This document shows, piece after piece, positions 12,480-23,545 of a DNA stretch of 64,000 bases. The notes below the pieces were generated by a model. It was not told where the DNA came from, ran no database searches, and was given only the letters and a program-made list of their open reading frames with translations. Made by a program: the position numbers and the translations under genes. Origin of the DNA: Diogma glabrata (Eukaryota; Arthropoda; Insecta; Diptera; Cylindrotomidae). Within the stretch, counting starts at the first letter, position 1. Every line of letters starts with the position of its first letter. The stretch covers positions 426,987,748 through 427,051,747 of the forward strand of contig OY856187.1 in NCBI GenBank assembly GCA_963693315.1, read 5' to 3'.

Positions 12480-13848
12480 AGTGCCTATCTAAATCTATTG
12501 TTTTTGGCATACAATCCGAAATATGGTATGTATGCAGTTCAGCTTGTAATTCAGAAAGGATTTTAAGGTATCCAGTTAGATTACCCGGCTTAAACCCTTC
12601 TGTGAGCTGCAGTCTATGAACGCTCAACACCGCTACAGATTTAACATGTAGGTGCAATGGAGAAAGCTTTAGAAGAATCTCCATTGCTGACGTTGTCGTG
12701 GTTTTGAAAGCACCTGTGGCACTAAGACACACAAGCCTTTGTATTTTTGTAAACATATTTTGAGCAGTTATTTGGCGCGTTTTAGGCCACCAAACTAAAG
12801 CTGCATATGTTAGAATTGGTTTTATAATACTTTGGTGCAACCAAAGTATCATTTTTGGGCTAAGACACCATGTTTTCCCAAACAGGTTTCTGCATGTGAA
12901 GAAAACTTTGTTTGCCTTATCAGAGATATATTTCAGGTGTGGGTTCCAAGTTAGTTTGCTATCCAGGATCACACCTAAATATCTAACCTCTTTTGATGTT
13001 TGTATTGGATCGCCGTTTAGAACAGGAGAAACGAAATTGAAGTTTCTCCTGTTTGTGAAAACGACAATGCTTGTTTTTTGTGGGTTGATCGACAGTCCTA
13101 ATCTGTTGCACCACTTTGATACAATATTAAGAGCTGTCTGGGTTCGACCAGCAACAATGGAGTCATGTTTCCCTCTAACCATGACTGCCAAGTCGTCGGC
13201 ATAGCGTACAGTGTTGAAGCCGGAATCATTTAGCTTAGTGAGGAGATCATCAGCCACCATTAGCCAAAGCAGCGGAGAGAGCACGCCCCCTTGCGGGCAG
13301 CCTCTAGATGCAGTAACAGTCACTGAATAATCACCTAGTGTAGCCGTTATCTTCCGACTCTGTAGCATCTTGATAATCCACGCAAAGATAAGCGGGTTTA
13401 TATTTTTCTTTGTGGCCATTTCAATGATAGCATTGAAGTGGACATTGTCAAAGGCTCCTTGTATGTCCATAAATGTACAAACAAGTGCCTCCTTATAGTT
13501 TAGGGTGCTCTCAATTTCTTTCACCATTTTGTGCAACGCCGTTTCAGTAGATTTCCCAGTCTGATAGGCGTGCTGGCTAGAGTTGAGAGGGTTTTGTTTC
13601 AGACATACATGACGGATGTGATAATCCAACATCTTTTCCATTGTTTTTAATAGAAAAGATGTAAGACTTATGGGCCTGTATGATTTGGCTTCATTTGGTT
13701 TTTTTCCTGGCTTAGGAATAAAAACAACTCTGGTTTCTCGCCATATCTGAGGAATGAAAGCAAGGCGAAAGCTTGCTTTGAACAAACGCATGAGGTATGG
13801 AAAAATGATTGTTAGACCCTTTTGCAGAAATACGAAAAATTCCATCAC
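12418..13848 (-). pseudogene. LINE reverse transcriptase
   Basis: This 476-residue frame is the polymerase core of the same LINE. Motifs in order are VVFIPKPGKK, AKSYRPISLTSFLLKTMEK, HAYQTGKSTETALH, FMDIQGAFDNVHF, RGCPQGGVLSPLLW, the catalytic RYADDLAVMV (near 13,195) and EVRYLGVILDSKLTW. All catalytic Asp residues are present. The N-terminal part is in a different frame, joined at about 13,840 where the upstream frame reads KSPGGDGIF. Its own 5' Met is therefore not a real start. Confidence 0.9.
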
Positions 13849-14764
13849 CTCCTGGAGATTTATACGGACCGAAGGATTCTATAGCCCATCTCGCTTTGTT
13901 GGGGGTGAAAATTGTGTTGGTTAAATGATCTGCATTACTTTTAGTTGCAGGATCTAGAAGACGTACGTCTTCGTTGGCATTATCTTCCGTGCTCCATTTT
14001 ATTGAGCCCGGAAAGTGGGTTTGAAGTAAAGTATCTAGTGTCTCAATACAGCTGGTGGTATACGTACCACTTGGTTTGCAGATTGAGCCTAGAGGGTTTG
14101 TGTGATCAGACGACATCAATTTTTGGAGTCGAGCTGCAGCAGGCAGATTATCTATCGTATTGCAGAGCTCTTTCCAGCTATTTCTTTTTGATTGTCTGAG
14201 TTCTTTATTATAATTGGTTAGAGCTACTCGGTACTTTGTCCAATTATTTGTTGTTTTTGCTCTGTTAAAGAGCTTGCGAACTTTATTCCTTTTCCTCTCC
14301 AAGTTACCATTCCACCAAGGTACATCTCTGCATCTTTTGGATTGAGTTATTGGAGTATTAAGATTGTATGCTTCAGTGATAATCTCTTGTGAATTATTTG
14401 CTGCAGAGTCAAGCTCAAATGTAGAGTTGATACTGCTGCAACTATTTACATTATCATGAAGATATGTTGTGTAAAGTTCCCAGTTGGTTTTTCTTGGGTT
14501 TCTAAAGTACTGGATGCTCTTCGGGTAGTGTTCTATGTTGAAACATATATAAGCATGATCAGACATAGAAGCTTCCTTCGAAACATGCCAGTTCTTAATA
14601 TGGTTAGTAGCGTTTATGTTAGTTAAAGTAAGGTCAAGGACCTCGCCTCTGATTGCGTTTCTAAAGGTAGGCTCACTACCTTTGTTTGCAATAAACATAT
14701 TGTTTGTATACAAAAATTGAAGCAGACGCTCGCCTTTTGTGTTAATGTTGCTACTTCCCCACAC
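13712..14764 (-). pseudogene. LINE endonuclease C-terminus and RT leader
   Basis: The frame of 350 residues starts in the second half of an APE-type endonuclease. Just upstream on the same frame is ANAHHTVWGSSN, and within it are EVLDLTLTNI and SMSDHAYICF, the terminal SDH motif. A basic linker and the RT leader GPYKSPGGDGIF follow. The reading then continues in the wrong frame after about residue 308. The N-terminal endonuclease motifs are absent, so the copy is 5' truncated. Confidence 0.85.
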
Positions 14765-14790
14765 GGTGTGATGAGCGTTAGCATGGTAAA

Positions 14791-15686
14791 TGGGTGAGGT
14801 AAAAGTAATAAGTAAAGTAAACAGCGTAGCGTACAGACGTGTTCTTATTTTTGCTCATCTTTTTTCAAATAAAAATAATAAACACTAATAAAAGTTATAA
14901 TGATTCATGCAAAGTGATAAAACTCATTATTAAAATCTAAATAGTTTAGACAATTTGCATTCAAACTTGTCTTACTAGACTGCTAATGATATTTATAAAA
15001 ACTTTTCAGTAAAGATTAGTGTGGTGACCTTGTACAAAATATCATCCCTACACAATACAATACTGCTATTTTTCCTTAAATATCATATCATGTAAACTGA
15101 GATCAAATTAGTAATATTAAAGGACTGTTGTAAACGTAAACGTACATAAAATATTTAATAGCATTTATTGATTTGTGGAGTCTGGTTGAATAAAAACTGT
15201 GAAATAATAGATAAAAGTGTAATAAATAAAAATTTGTTTGGAAACAATTAACTAAACTGTGAATATTCCGAATTGAATATCAATTCATAAAACTGTTAAA
15301 TCAAGAAAGTTAATTAATCTACCTAGTAATGATCTTTTTAACCATCTGTGTGTTAGTGTACAACAATTAATCATGAAAACAAATATTTAAAAAAAAACAT
15401 AAACTGTTGTATAAACAAATAACATTCATACTAGATAATCAAATATAGTATTTTTAATAATTTTTATGCATAGCTACAATAAACAGAATTATCTACACAC
15501 ATTTATTAGAAATAATCATTACACTTCTTGAAAAATTTTTACTTAAATTAAAAGTTTAGTGTAGAAAGAGCATTGGTCCTAATAATTTATAACTGGATTA
15601 TAAACAACAAAATTATTAACAATTAATAGATACACCTAATTTTAAAATCATTAAAATCATATAAATATTAAAAGCATAACTTCAAT
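14791..15686. other. AT-rich stretch upstream of a LINE ORF1
   Basis: No coding signal was found. The last few hundred bases could be the 5' UTR of the LINE whose ORF1 starts at 15,687, but no boundary is visible. Confidence 0.5.
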
Positions 15687-15966
15687 ATGTCCAAGTGCAA
15701 TGGATGTGACAAATCTTTTGATGATGCATCGATAATAGCTTCATGTATTTGCTGCAATAAAATTTTCCATGCGAATACTAAGGGAAGTGGGAAAAATCAA
15801 AATTGTGCTGCAATAACAACTTCTGAAGAAAAGGTGTTACAACTTAAAGCAACCCCTCGCATGGTATATAGATGTAGTGTTTGTGCAAGCGATGGTGGTT
15901 ACACTCCGCTGCAGTTAACTATCAAAGATTTAACAAATAAAATTGAAACATTGACAGAACATCCAG

Positions 15967-16073
15967 TACCCTATTTCACCAAACTTACAAATTTGTAATT
16001 TCATGCAAATTTTCACAAATTTTGTAAAAATTTGTATGAAATTACAAATTTGTAAGTTTGGTGAAATAGGGTA
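15967..16073. mobile_element. 107-bp palindromic MITE with 3-bp target duplication
   Basis: The element starts TACCCTATTTCACCAAACTT and ends with its reverse complement. The two arms of about 50 bp are almost perfectly complementary. It is flanked by CAG at 15,964-15,966 and 16,074-16,076, and it interrupts the LINE ORF1 codons exactly at that duplication. Confidence 0.9.
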
Positions 16074-16120
16074 CAGATACTGGGCTATTATTTTGAAAAC
16101 GTACATCGAAAAAAAAACAA

Positions 16121-16432
16121 CTATTTTTTAAAAATCTGAAATTTTGATATTTTGTTGGTATTGACGAAAGGAAAAAAGTAATTTCTGCTTTTATTTTTTG
16201 TGTACTCGGAATCGGAGTTATGCGCGGTTGAATTTTGAGGCTTTTTCACGTAGTTTTTGGTAATGGTGGCAATGTTTTGTGAATAGGTGCCACAAATTTC
16301 ATCCGACTTACGTATATTTTTGCAAGTAAAAAGGAAAATAATTGAATAATTGAAATAAGTAAGTTTAAAATTAATAACTTTTCTCTTTTCCGCTAGGCGG
16401 CGCGTAAAACCTTGGTTTACTTCAAAGCTCAT
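16121..16432 (-). other. ORF inside the terminal inverted repeat
   Basis: The left arm of the transposon encodes, reading toward the nearer end, a 103-residue frame starting MSFEVNQGFTRRLAEKRKVI and then FKLTYFNYSIIFLF. The same frame recurs in the right arm (18,587-18,892) and, in shorter form, in both arms of the 34.5 kb copy. I know no family for it. It may be only a by-product of the arm sequence. Confidence 0.35.
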
Positions 16433-16931
16433 ATCTCAAAAAGTAGGCTTTTTTTTTTTTTGTTTTTCACAAATTTTAAAGTAAACATATGCAGCTATGA
16501 AATTGAGAAATAAAAAGTCAGCAGTTCAATATGGATTTTTTCTTACGATTTTTTAAAGTTTGGTATATGAAAAATTCACATGTATTTTTTTATTAAGTTA
16601 ATAATCCTGTACTAAATGTGGATCTAATAAATTAAACATTTCATATTTTAACACCTGCAATAAATTTGAACCATTTTTTGTGTATTTCCGATTGAGAAAC
16701 AGGTTGTTATTCAGAATAAGAATTGGAGATCCCAATGATCGAAGATTTTGTTATAATTTCAACATCACCAACACTAACATTAGAAAAAAACATTAAAAAA
16801 ATATTTTTCCTATAAACATTATAATTTAATCAATATTATAAATAAATACATTAAAAAATTAATTTATATATTTTTTTTTGCCTTTAAATTGAAATATTTA
16901 TGATCATCAGAAAAAGAAAACATTTTGGCAA

Positions 16932-17957
16932 TTATTTTATCGGGTGTAGTGTTATCCGGTAAAAAACAGTGGAATCCTTGAGTTCTTTGCTTTCTTCCAA
17001 GAACATTTCGTAGATGTCGGTGAGGTTCCATAACACCAACCGCTTTGATTTCTTAATTTTTGTCGATCCTTCTGTAATAGTAACAACATCTTTAAGGCCA
17101 GGCATTGTTCTACTAATTTCCTCTGATAAGAAGTATGTTTGAATTTGTTTTACTATATTTTGTGACAAACTGTGGACTTGTTTGCTTTGAGGCCAACTGT
17201 AAGGACCTACTGTTTCCAACAGATCCATGGCGAATTCTACCAGTCGTCTTGATGCATTAAATTCATCCTGGATACGTTGATTTGACCAAAATTTACGTGG
17301 TAGAGTTGTCAACAAAAACACTTGTTTTGATTTACAGCTGGCATCTTTAAACTCTTTTTTAAGGTTCATAAGCCATGATGTATATTCACATTCCTCGTTT
17401 GGTGATAACACTTTAACTGAATCTACTTGAAATATTCTTTGACTTATTGCCGATGTGACACTTGCAATTTTTTTATAACTTCCTGTTGTAATATGATTTT
17501 GTTTGATAGGAGATTCGGCTAACCTTCCAAGAACATTGTTAATATCTTCTAAAATGTCATTAAGTAGTTCAGGAACTGGTGGAGATATAGTATCAACCGA
17601 AACTGGTGATGGGTCTAAAGATGCTGGAGGTATTTGAATATTTTCGTTCGTTGGAACATTTTCAACATCCTGATTTATAGAAAGAATTTCACTATCAATA
17701 GCTTCCGAACATGAAAGCTGCTGTATAGAAAATATTAGTTGCATATGAATTTTTATTCATTTTAATAAAATAATTAAATTTACCTTATTTTTATAGATAT
17801 AAGTGCGACATGTTTCACATATAAACTGGTCATCACGCAAAGTAAAATTTAGGGTCGCAGCTTTTTGAATAACAGCTGGTGTGACCAGTTTCACATTTTT
17901 TGATGTCTGCTGATGATTTTTGAGACCGTACAAGTTACAGCACAATTTGAAAGGCAT
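16932..17957 (-). pseudogene. Transposase-like gene with a short intron, 3' truncated by deletion
   Basis: Exon 1 (17,784-17,957) encodes MPFKLCCNLYGLKN to FICETCRTYIYKNK, with CC and CETC pairs that could bind zinc. A GT-AG intron of 63 bp follows (17,721-17,783), and exon 2 resumes in phase with QLSCSEAIDSE. Exon 2 contains a conserved block, CEYTSWLMNLKKEF, LPRKFWSNQRI and ETVGPYSWPQSKQVHSL. At about 16,985 the frame jumps from KRLVLWNLTDIYEMFLEE to sequence equivalent to the last exon part of the other copy. The catalytic region is lost and a wrong frame ends at 16,932. The intron call rests on matching splice signals in both copies. Confidence 0.75.
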
Positions 17958-18586
17958 TTCTATTATTATCTTTTCTAAACGTTATGTCTTCTAAATATTT
18001 TGGAATATAATTGATTATAAGGCAATCCAATCAATATATATATATACCCTTGAAATAGTTTTGACATAAGTAGAATCAGGCAAAATTAGGTAGGTACAAT
18101 TTAATATATTTTGATTGGATGCAAGTATAATTTGGTCAAAAACCGTTTGTGGGCGTCATTAGAATTTTAAATGTTAAAATTATGAGTCTCTAATGAGATT
18201 TTGATTAGTAAAAAGGGGCTGAATAGACATTTTTTAAAATGAATAAACATTTTACACACCCTTTTAATAATTTAAATTCCTTTATTTTACCACTTAACTT
18301 AAATTAATTTTTAATAAGTTTTTAACCATTTAGCCGCACAGAAAATGGTTCAAATTTATTGCAGGTGTTAAAATATGAAATGTTTAATTTATTAGATCCA
18401 CATTTAGTACAGGATTATTAACTTAATAAAAAAACACATGTGAATTTTTCAAATACCAAACTTTAAAAAATCGTAAGAAAAAATCCATATTGAATTGCTG
18501 ACTTTTTATTTCTCAATTTCATAGCTGCATATGTTTACTTTAAAATTTGTGAAAAACAAAAAAAAAAAAAGCCTACTTTTTGAGAT

Positions 18587-18892
18587 ATGAGCTTTGAAGT
18601 AAACCAAGGTTTTACGCGCCGCCTAGCGGAAAAGAGAAAAGTTATTAATTTTAAACTTACTTATTTCAATTATTCAATTATTTTCCTTTTTACTTGCAAA
18701 AATATACGTAAGTCGGATGAAATTTGTGGCACCTATTCACAAAACATTGCCACCATTACCAAAAACTACGTGAAAAAGCCTCAAAATTCAACCGCGCATA
18801 ACTCCGATTCCGAGTACACAAAAAATAAAAGCAGAAATTACTTTTTTCCTTTTGTCAATGCCAACAACATATCAAAATTTCAGATTTTTTAA
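18587..18892 (+). other. ORF inside the right terminal inverted repeat
   Basis: This is the mirror copy of the 16,121-16,432 frame, 101 residues. The first 90 residues are almost identical, as expected of homogenised arms. Function is unknown. Confidence 0.35.
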
Positions 18893-19636
18893 AAATCAAA
18901 AATTTAAAAATCAACAAAAAAATGTACGTTTTCAAAATAATAGCCCACTATAAAACAGATAAATAATACCCTAAATCAAGTCAAAACTGACTTATGTAAT
19001 GTGGATACGGAGATAAATAACATCAAAACGAACGTTAACACTATGCAGTTGGAAATTCGTGAAAGTAAAGAGAAGAATGTTGATCTGTGTGAAAATATTA
19101 TACCCAAAATAGTCAATGAAGTAAATAACATAAACATCAAAATTTTAAACAAACAATCTTTTACAAATGAAGAAATAATGAGTTTTGAGGTTAATATAAC
19201 AAGAGAGATAGCTGATCGCAACAACAGGCGGAACAATTTTCTTATATTTGGTCTTACTGACAATAACAATGTCAGCGAAGATAAAACAAGCATTGAAATG
19301 ATTTTTAGAGAAAATAATTCGCTATCCAAAAACTATCGAGCATATAGATTGGGGAAATATGTTAGCAAAACCCGACCACTAAAAGTCTGTTTAGACTCAA
19401 ATCAAGATGCTCTATTGATCATCAGAAACTGTAAAACCATAGAATCACTTTTCTTACCGTGTCATGTTGTTATACGAAGCGACAAAACACCAGCTGAAAT
19501 TGAGTTTTTTAAGGCTGTTAAATCAAAACTTGAACAAAGAATAAATAGTGGTGAAAAAGATCTTACTATAAAATATATAAGAACCATTCCTACTATCGTA
19601 AGTAACCAGCAAATCTATCGTTCTGCTGTAAAATAA

Positions 19637-22600
19637 AAATAAAAATGAAATCTGTAGTACTTAACATATATATGCAAAGCATAAGTAGTATATAAATAAC
19701 AAAATCTATGGCCTAAATACCAATATGGTAAGCTTATCTATTATATATCCTACATCCTTACTCTTATAGGGAAATGACACATTAATAAGGTAAATAACTA
19801 AATTTTGTTAAACAATTCTTATGAAGTATATCGATGTTATATAGATTCTGTTATAGCCTTAAAAATCAAAATAAGGTGGTGTATTATTAACTATTCATAA
19901 TAAAAATTCTAGCGTTTACCATCACATTAAACCAATTCTATGAAATATAAATGAAAATGATTGGAAAATATGTTGCAGTCAAAATAATTTGCTACGATTT
20001 ATGTCAAAAAATAAATAAACCAACTTAAAGATTCAGTCATGATTAAGCTGAAGTTTGAGAGCTGCTGGAAGTTTGCACACGTAATCAAATAGACATTTCC
20101 AGTATTTATCAGAATTTGTAGAAACAATTTAGTAGTTTTCCGAATACCTCTTATATACAAAACTCTGACAGGTAAATCAAACTTTCGCAAACTTAGTGCA
20201 TTGGTAAACACTACCTCAACATATTTACTATTTAGGAGAGCGACTAGCTTACATATTAAAAAGATGCATGTCATGAAGAACATGTATTCATTATCATTTC
20301 CACTGAACTAAATAATTTAATAATTTAAATAAAATTAATAACAATTTAAATAATTTAATAGTAAATAATTTATTAAATAAATAAAATAATTAAATAATTT
20401 AATAAATAAATAAAAAAAATGTATATGTAAATATAAGAACAACTTCTAATAATCTATTGCATTGCTTACTATATATGACATACGTATATAAATAATAAAA
20501 CAATGTAAAAGGGAATAAAATCCCGTTTATCTGAAATAAAATAAAAATAAAAAAAATAAAATTAGTGGTATATAAATTGTAAATAAATTATATACTGTAA
20601 AAGTAAATGAAACGACAAAATGGCGACAACACATTATAGAGCAATTGTTGTAGCTTGTACAATAAGAAAATGCGCTAAGATTTGAAAAAAATGTGAATCG
20701 AAAATACGTAAAGAAAACGTAAAATTTTCTGTTGTAATTTCTCAAGGGCGGTGATAATTCGAAATAATTTTTTGCCAAACATTTCGAAAGCAAGTATAGC
20801 CAAGAGGCCGTAGGTCGAGGGCTTTTATCAATACCACTTGGTTGAGAAATTTTTCAAAAAATTATGAGAATTTATCAGCGAACGAGGGGAATTCATTTAG
20901 AAATTTTTTTGCCATTTTTCATTTCTTTATATATTTTTTATGAATTATACATTGGCTACTGAGATATCAGTTATTTATTTCAAAATTTGGCTGATAATTT
21001 TTAGTATTTAGTAGATCAGACGTATAACTATTTGTTATTAGTATAATTCTAATGTTATTGGTGAAATTGAATGATGTCATTACATTTTAAAGAATTTCTT
21101 TGGGTTAAATTAAAATAAAACTAAGGCAAAAAATTACAATCACATTAAAATCTTGAAAATATGTATTTAATCATTTTATACCTAATATAACATAATTATT
21201 ATTATAGATTTTGATTTTTATATGAAAACCAATTGATTTGATAATCGGTTTAAAACCGGTTGAATTTGCAGATGAAATCATCTGACAATTTTCTAGCAGT
21301 TAATTAGTAAACCAAATTATTTTTCATAAAGTCAGTTGCTATCAGCTAACTTTTCTTGCAGTTTTTAAATCTATCTCGCGCATGCTTTCCCTCTTTTTCT
21401 CATACAAAATATTTTTCATCAACTTTTCAGATTATGGTAACTGCAAAATTGATTATGGGAGCTGATTTTAATATGTGTGTAATAGCACCATAAAACTTCC
21501 ATCATTTGAAATAAAATAAATGAATTGTTAAATAAGATTAAATGACCAAAATTCATTCTTTTAATGGAAATGGAAACGTGTGCATATTATGACGATAACA
21601 ACTTTTATAACTTTTTGAATCGTTATATCTCAGAAACGGTGGCTCGTAAGAAAAAAAGTATTGAGACATTGTTTATAGATAATTTTATGATCTACAATTT
21701 TTGTCTGGGGTACTTTTATGATAAAACTTACCGTTTTGCTGAAAATCGCGAAAAACTCATTTTTTTGACCTTTGACCTTGAATAAAATTTTTTCCATACA
21801 CGGGAATGATGGGGAACTTCTAGACATTGTTTATAATTATGTTTTGAACAATTTCACTGAAATTCAGCTTGTTGGGACTTTATGTAACTTCGAATGTCTA
21901 AATTGAACGGACTATTATGGTTGATTATGTTTCCTGATTCAGTGAACCTCTTATGCATTTTTTGATTTCATTTCTTTATTTTTGAATGAATTTTATATAT
22001 CCGTAGGTGTATATAAAATTTTTTTTATACATATACATATATGTCATATTTGCTCTCTTATATACATGCAATATAAGTTAATAAAATGCTTTATTTTAAT
22101 GGAAACATATTTTGTTTTATTACGTTGTTAAATTTTTTGTTAATGTTGAATGCCAACGTTTCGGAAACTGGCTTTGCTTTGTAATGTAGGGAAGCAAAAA
22201 ATTCAGTAATTTGAAAAAGAAGTCCTATAAATACTCATTAAACTAAAAAATACCAAAGATTCGTAATAAAAAACTCAGTGTTCAAAATACGCAATTCTTA
22301 GTAGTATGTATTTCTAATATTTCCACGCAATGTTAGAATGTTACTAATATTTATAGTTATATGTATTAACAGGAATTTTAAAGTTTAAACAAAAACAACT
22401 GAATTGTTGCTTGCGACTTGTTTAGTCAAAATAAAAATTATTTATTACAGATCGAAAATCAAGTTTCAGTGCATTTTTTAGATAATTTTAAAATTGTTAT
22501 TTGCATAACCATGGCAAAACAATAAAATATTTTTTTTAAAGAATACAAGTTTTTGTTAAACTAAAACAATTTGCATAGTTAGTGGATATGCAACATCTAA

Positions 22601-23445
22601 ATCATTATAACGAGAAAATGATTTATTTGAAACAAGAATATCAAACCATAATTAGGTGTAAATCAACTTATACAAATATTTATTTCTTTTATTCAATATT
22701 AATATAATCAACTAACAACTATGTTTTGATAAAAAAACACTCAACATGATTCCGATCACAGAAAACGTTCATGTAAGGAAATTGATATGAAAAGAAAAGA
22801 AAAAAATGAAATAATAACAATAATAAATATATATAAATGTTTTATTCATAATATTTTTGAATTAATTTGTTTTTTCGTTTTGCTTGTAACTACGGCTGTT
22901 TTATTTTTCTCCTAACAATTTAAGTATGTATACTTATTTTATGTTATAATTTGTTCTTGTATATGGGTTTGTTTTACTGTTTAAGTTGATAAATTCAGAA
23001 AAAACAAATCAATGACATAAACGATTCTAAAGTTTATTTATTTTCAATTTTAATTCACGAAATCATTTAAAGAATTTCTCTAGTCTCTACTAAATCAAGG
23101 GAAGATTATGTTTATTGTGTGGAGTTAATAAAAGCTTTATAAAATTATATTTTTACGAACTAATAACGGTTCAAAAGTGGCCGATTAATTATTATATCCT
23201 GATTGACGTATTTCCTTAATATGTCTCTGATTCACTGAGGAGGCCTATACAAAGGAGGCAGGAAAGACAGTGTATCCTCATTAAATTTATATTTATCGTA
23301 GTGTTTAATAAAAATTAATCATATTAAGTGAAATTCACTGTTTTTTACCGACTGCTTTTTTATTACGTCATATAAAACTTACAGCATTAAATAAATCTAT
23401 AGGATGTTAGATTCACACTCGTAAAGAACAAAATTTTATTTTGTT
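19637..23445. other. Long AT-rich stretch without recognised genes
   Basis: Only low-complexity runs (for example AATAATTTAAAT-type at 20,300-20,420) and short frames without motifs occur. Possible remnants of LINE ORF2 start (KIYGLNT) near 19,700 are too decayed to support. Sequence near 21,590-21,790 resembles the style of foldback-element interiors, but no arm was found. Confidence 0.55.
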
Positions 23446-23545
23446 TTAATAAAATTTGTTGTGTAGTAGGAATTACAAAATGTGTCACAACAACACATAT
23501 AAACCTCTTAGGACCCAGTCCCACAACAACATGCGAATTGCCGCA
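23446..23545 (-). mobile_element. LINE family A 3' tail fragment
   Basis: GTTGTGTAGTAGGAATTACA, ATGTGTCACAACAACACAT and GTCCCACAACAACATGCG match the LINE A 3' UTR on the minus strand, ending in ATTTTATT plus A-rich sequence. Sequence beyond it (TTTTGTTAAAGAATGG) is shared with the copy at 44.67 kb but not with the 8.1 kb copy. Confidence 0.8.

Larger units (their letters stand above)
11458..14790 (-). mobile_element. I/LOA-like LINE, 5' truncated, with RT and RNase H
   Basis: The minus-strand element contains the end of an endonuclease domain, reverse transcriptase, a C-terminal RNase H, a short 3' UTR with AATAAA, and an A-tail (poly-T at 11,458-11,476). RNase H downstream of RT is a trait of the I, LOA and related LINE clades and is absent from Jockey, CR1 and RTE. 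The first half of the endonuclease is missing. The target lies in a family D repeat; no clear target duplication was found. Two frameshifts separate three otherwise long frames, so decay is modest. Confidence 0.88.
16082..18946 (-). mobile_element. Long-TIR DNA transposon, internally deleted copy
   Basis: The element is bounded by GGGCTATTATTTTGAAAACG and its reverse complement and flanked by ACT (16,079-16,081 and 18,947-18,949). Terminal inverted repeats are about 600 bp (roughly 16,082-16,680 and 18,343-18,946). A transposase-like gene lies between them on the minus strand. The same family occurs at 34,533-40,612, where the gene is longer by about 1.05 kb, so this copy is an internal-deletion derivative. 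Insertion is into LINE ORF1. The superfamily is not recognised; 3-4 bp duplications exclude hAT (8 bp) and Tc1/mariner (TA). Confidence 0.9.
15687..19636 (+). pseudogene. LINE ORF1 (PHD-like finger, coiled coil), split by two insertions
   Basis: The 5' part (15,687-15,966) encodes a Cys/His-rich finger: CNGCDKSFDDASIIASCICC, then FHANTKG and YRCSVCASDG, the PHD-like form found in ORF1 of CR1/Jockey-group LINEs. The 3' part (from about 18,950 to 19,636) encodes a heptad-rich coiled coil (EINNIKTNVNTMQLEIRESK) and a C-terminal nucleic-acid-binding-type domain (NNFLIFGLTDNN). Two insertions separate them: a 107-bp MITE and a 2,865-bp transposon. Taking out both, with one copy of each 3-bp duplication (CAG and ACT), leaves the codons for LTEHP and DTIKQINNT joined in frame without a stop. 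ORF2 is not present downstream beyond a doubtful remnant. Confidence 0.85.

Noticed and set aside
12896..13204. Frames on the plus strand opposite the I/LOA-like LINE
   Set aside because: They are antisense shadows of the RT and RNase H frames.
11458..14790. Target-site duplication of the I/LOA-like LINE
   Set aside because: No convincing repeat of the left flank (CCCTACGTTTC) was found on the right side.
15967..16100. Common origin of the 107-bp MITE and the 2.87-kb transposon next to it
   Set aside because: Both have 3-bp duplications, but their end sequences do not match.
21564..21785. 73-residue frame and opposing 65-residue frame
   Set aside because: The DNA resembles the interior of foldback repeats and has no protein motif.
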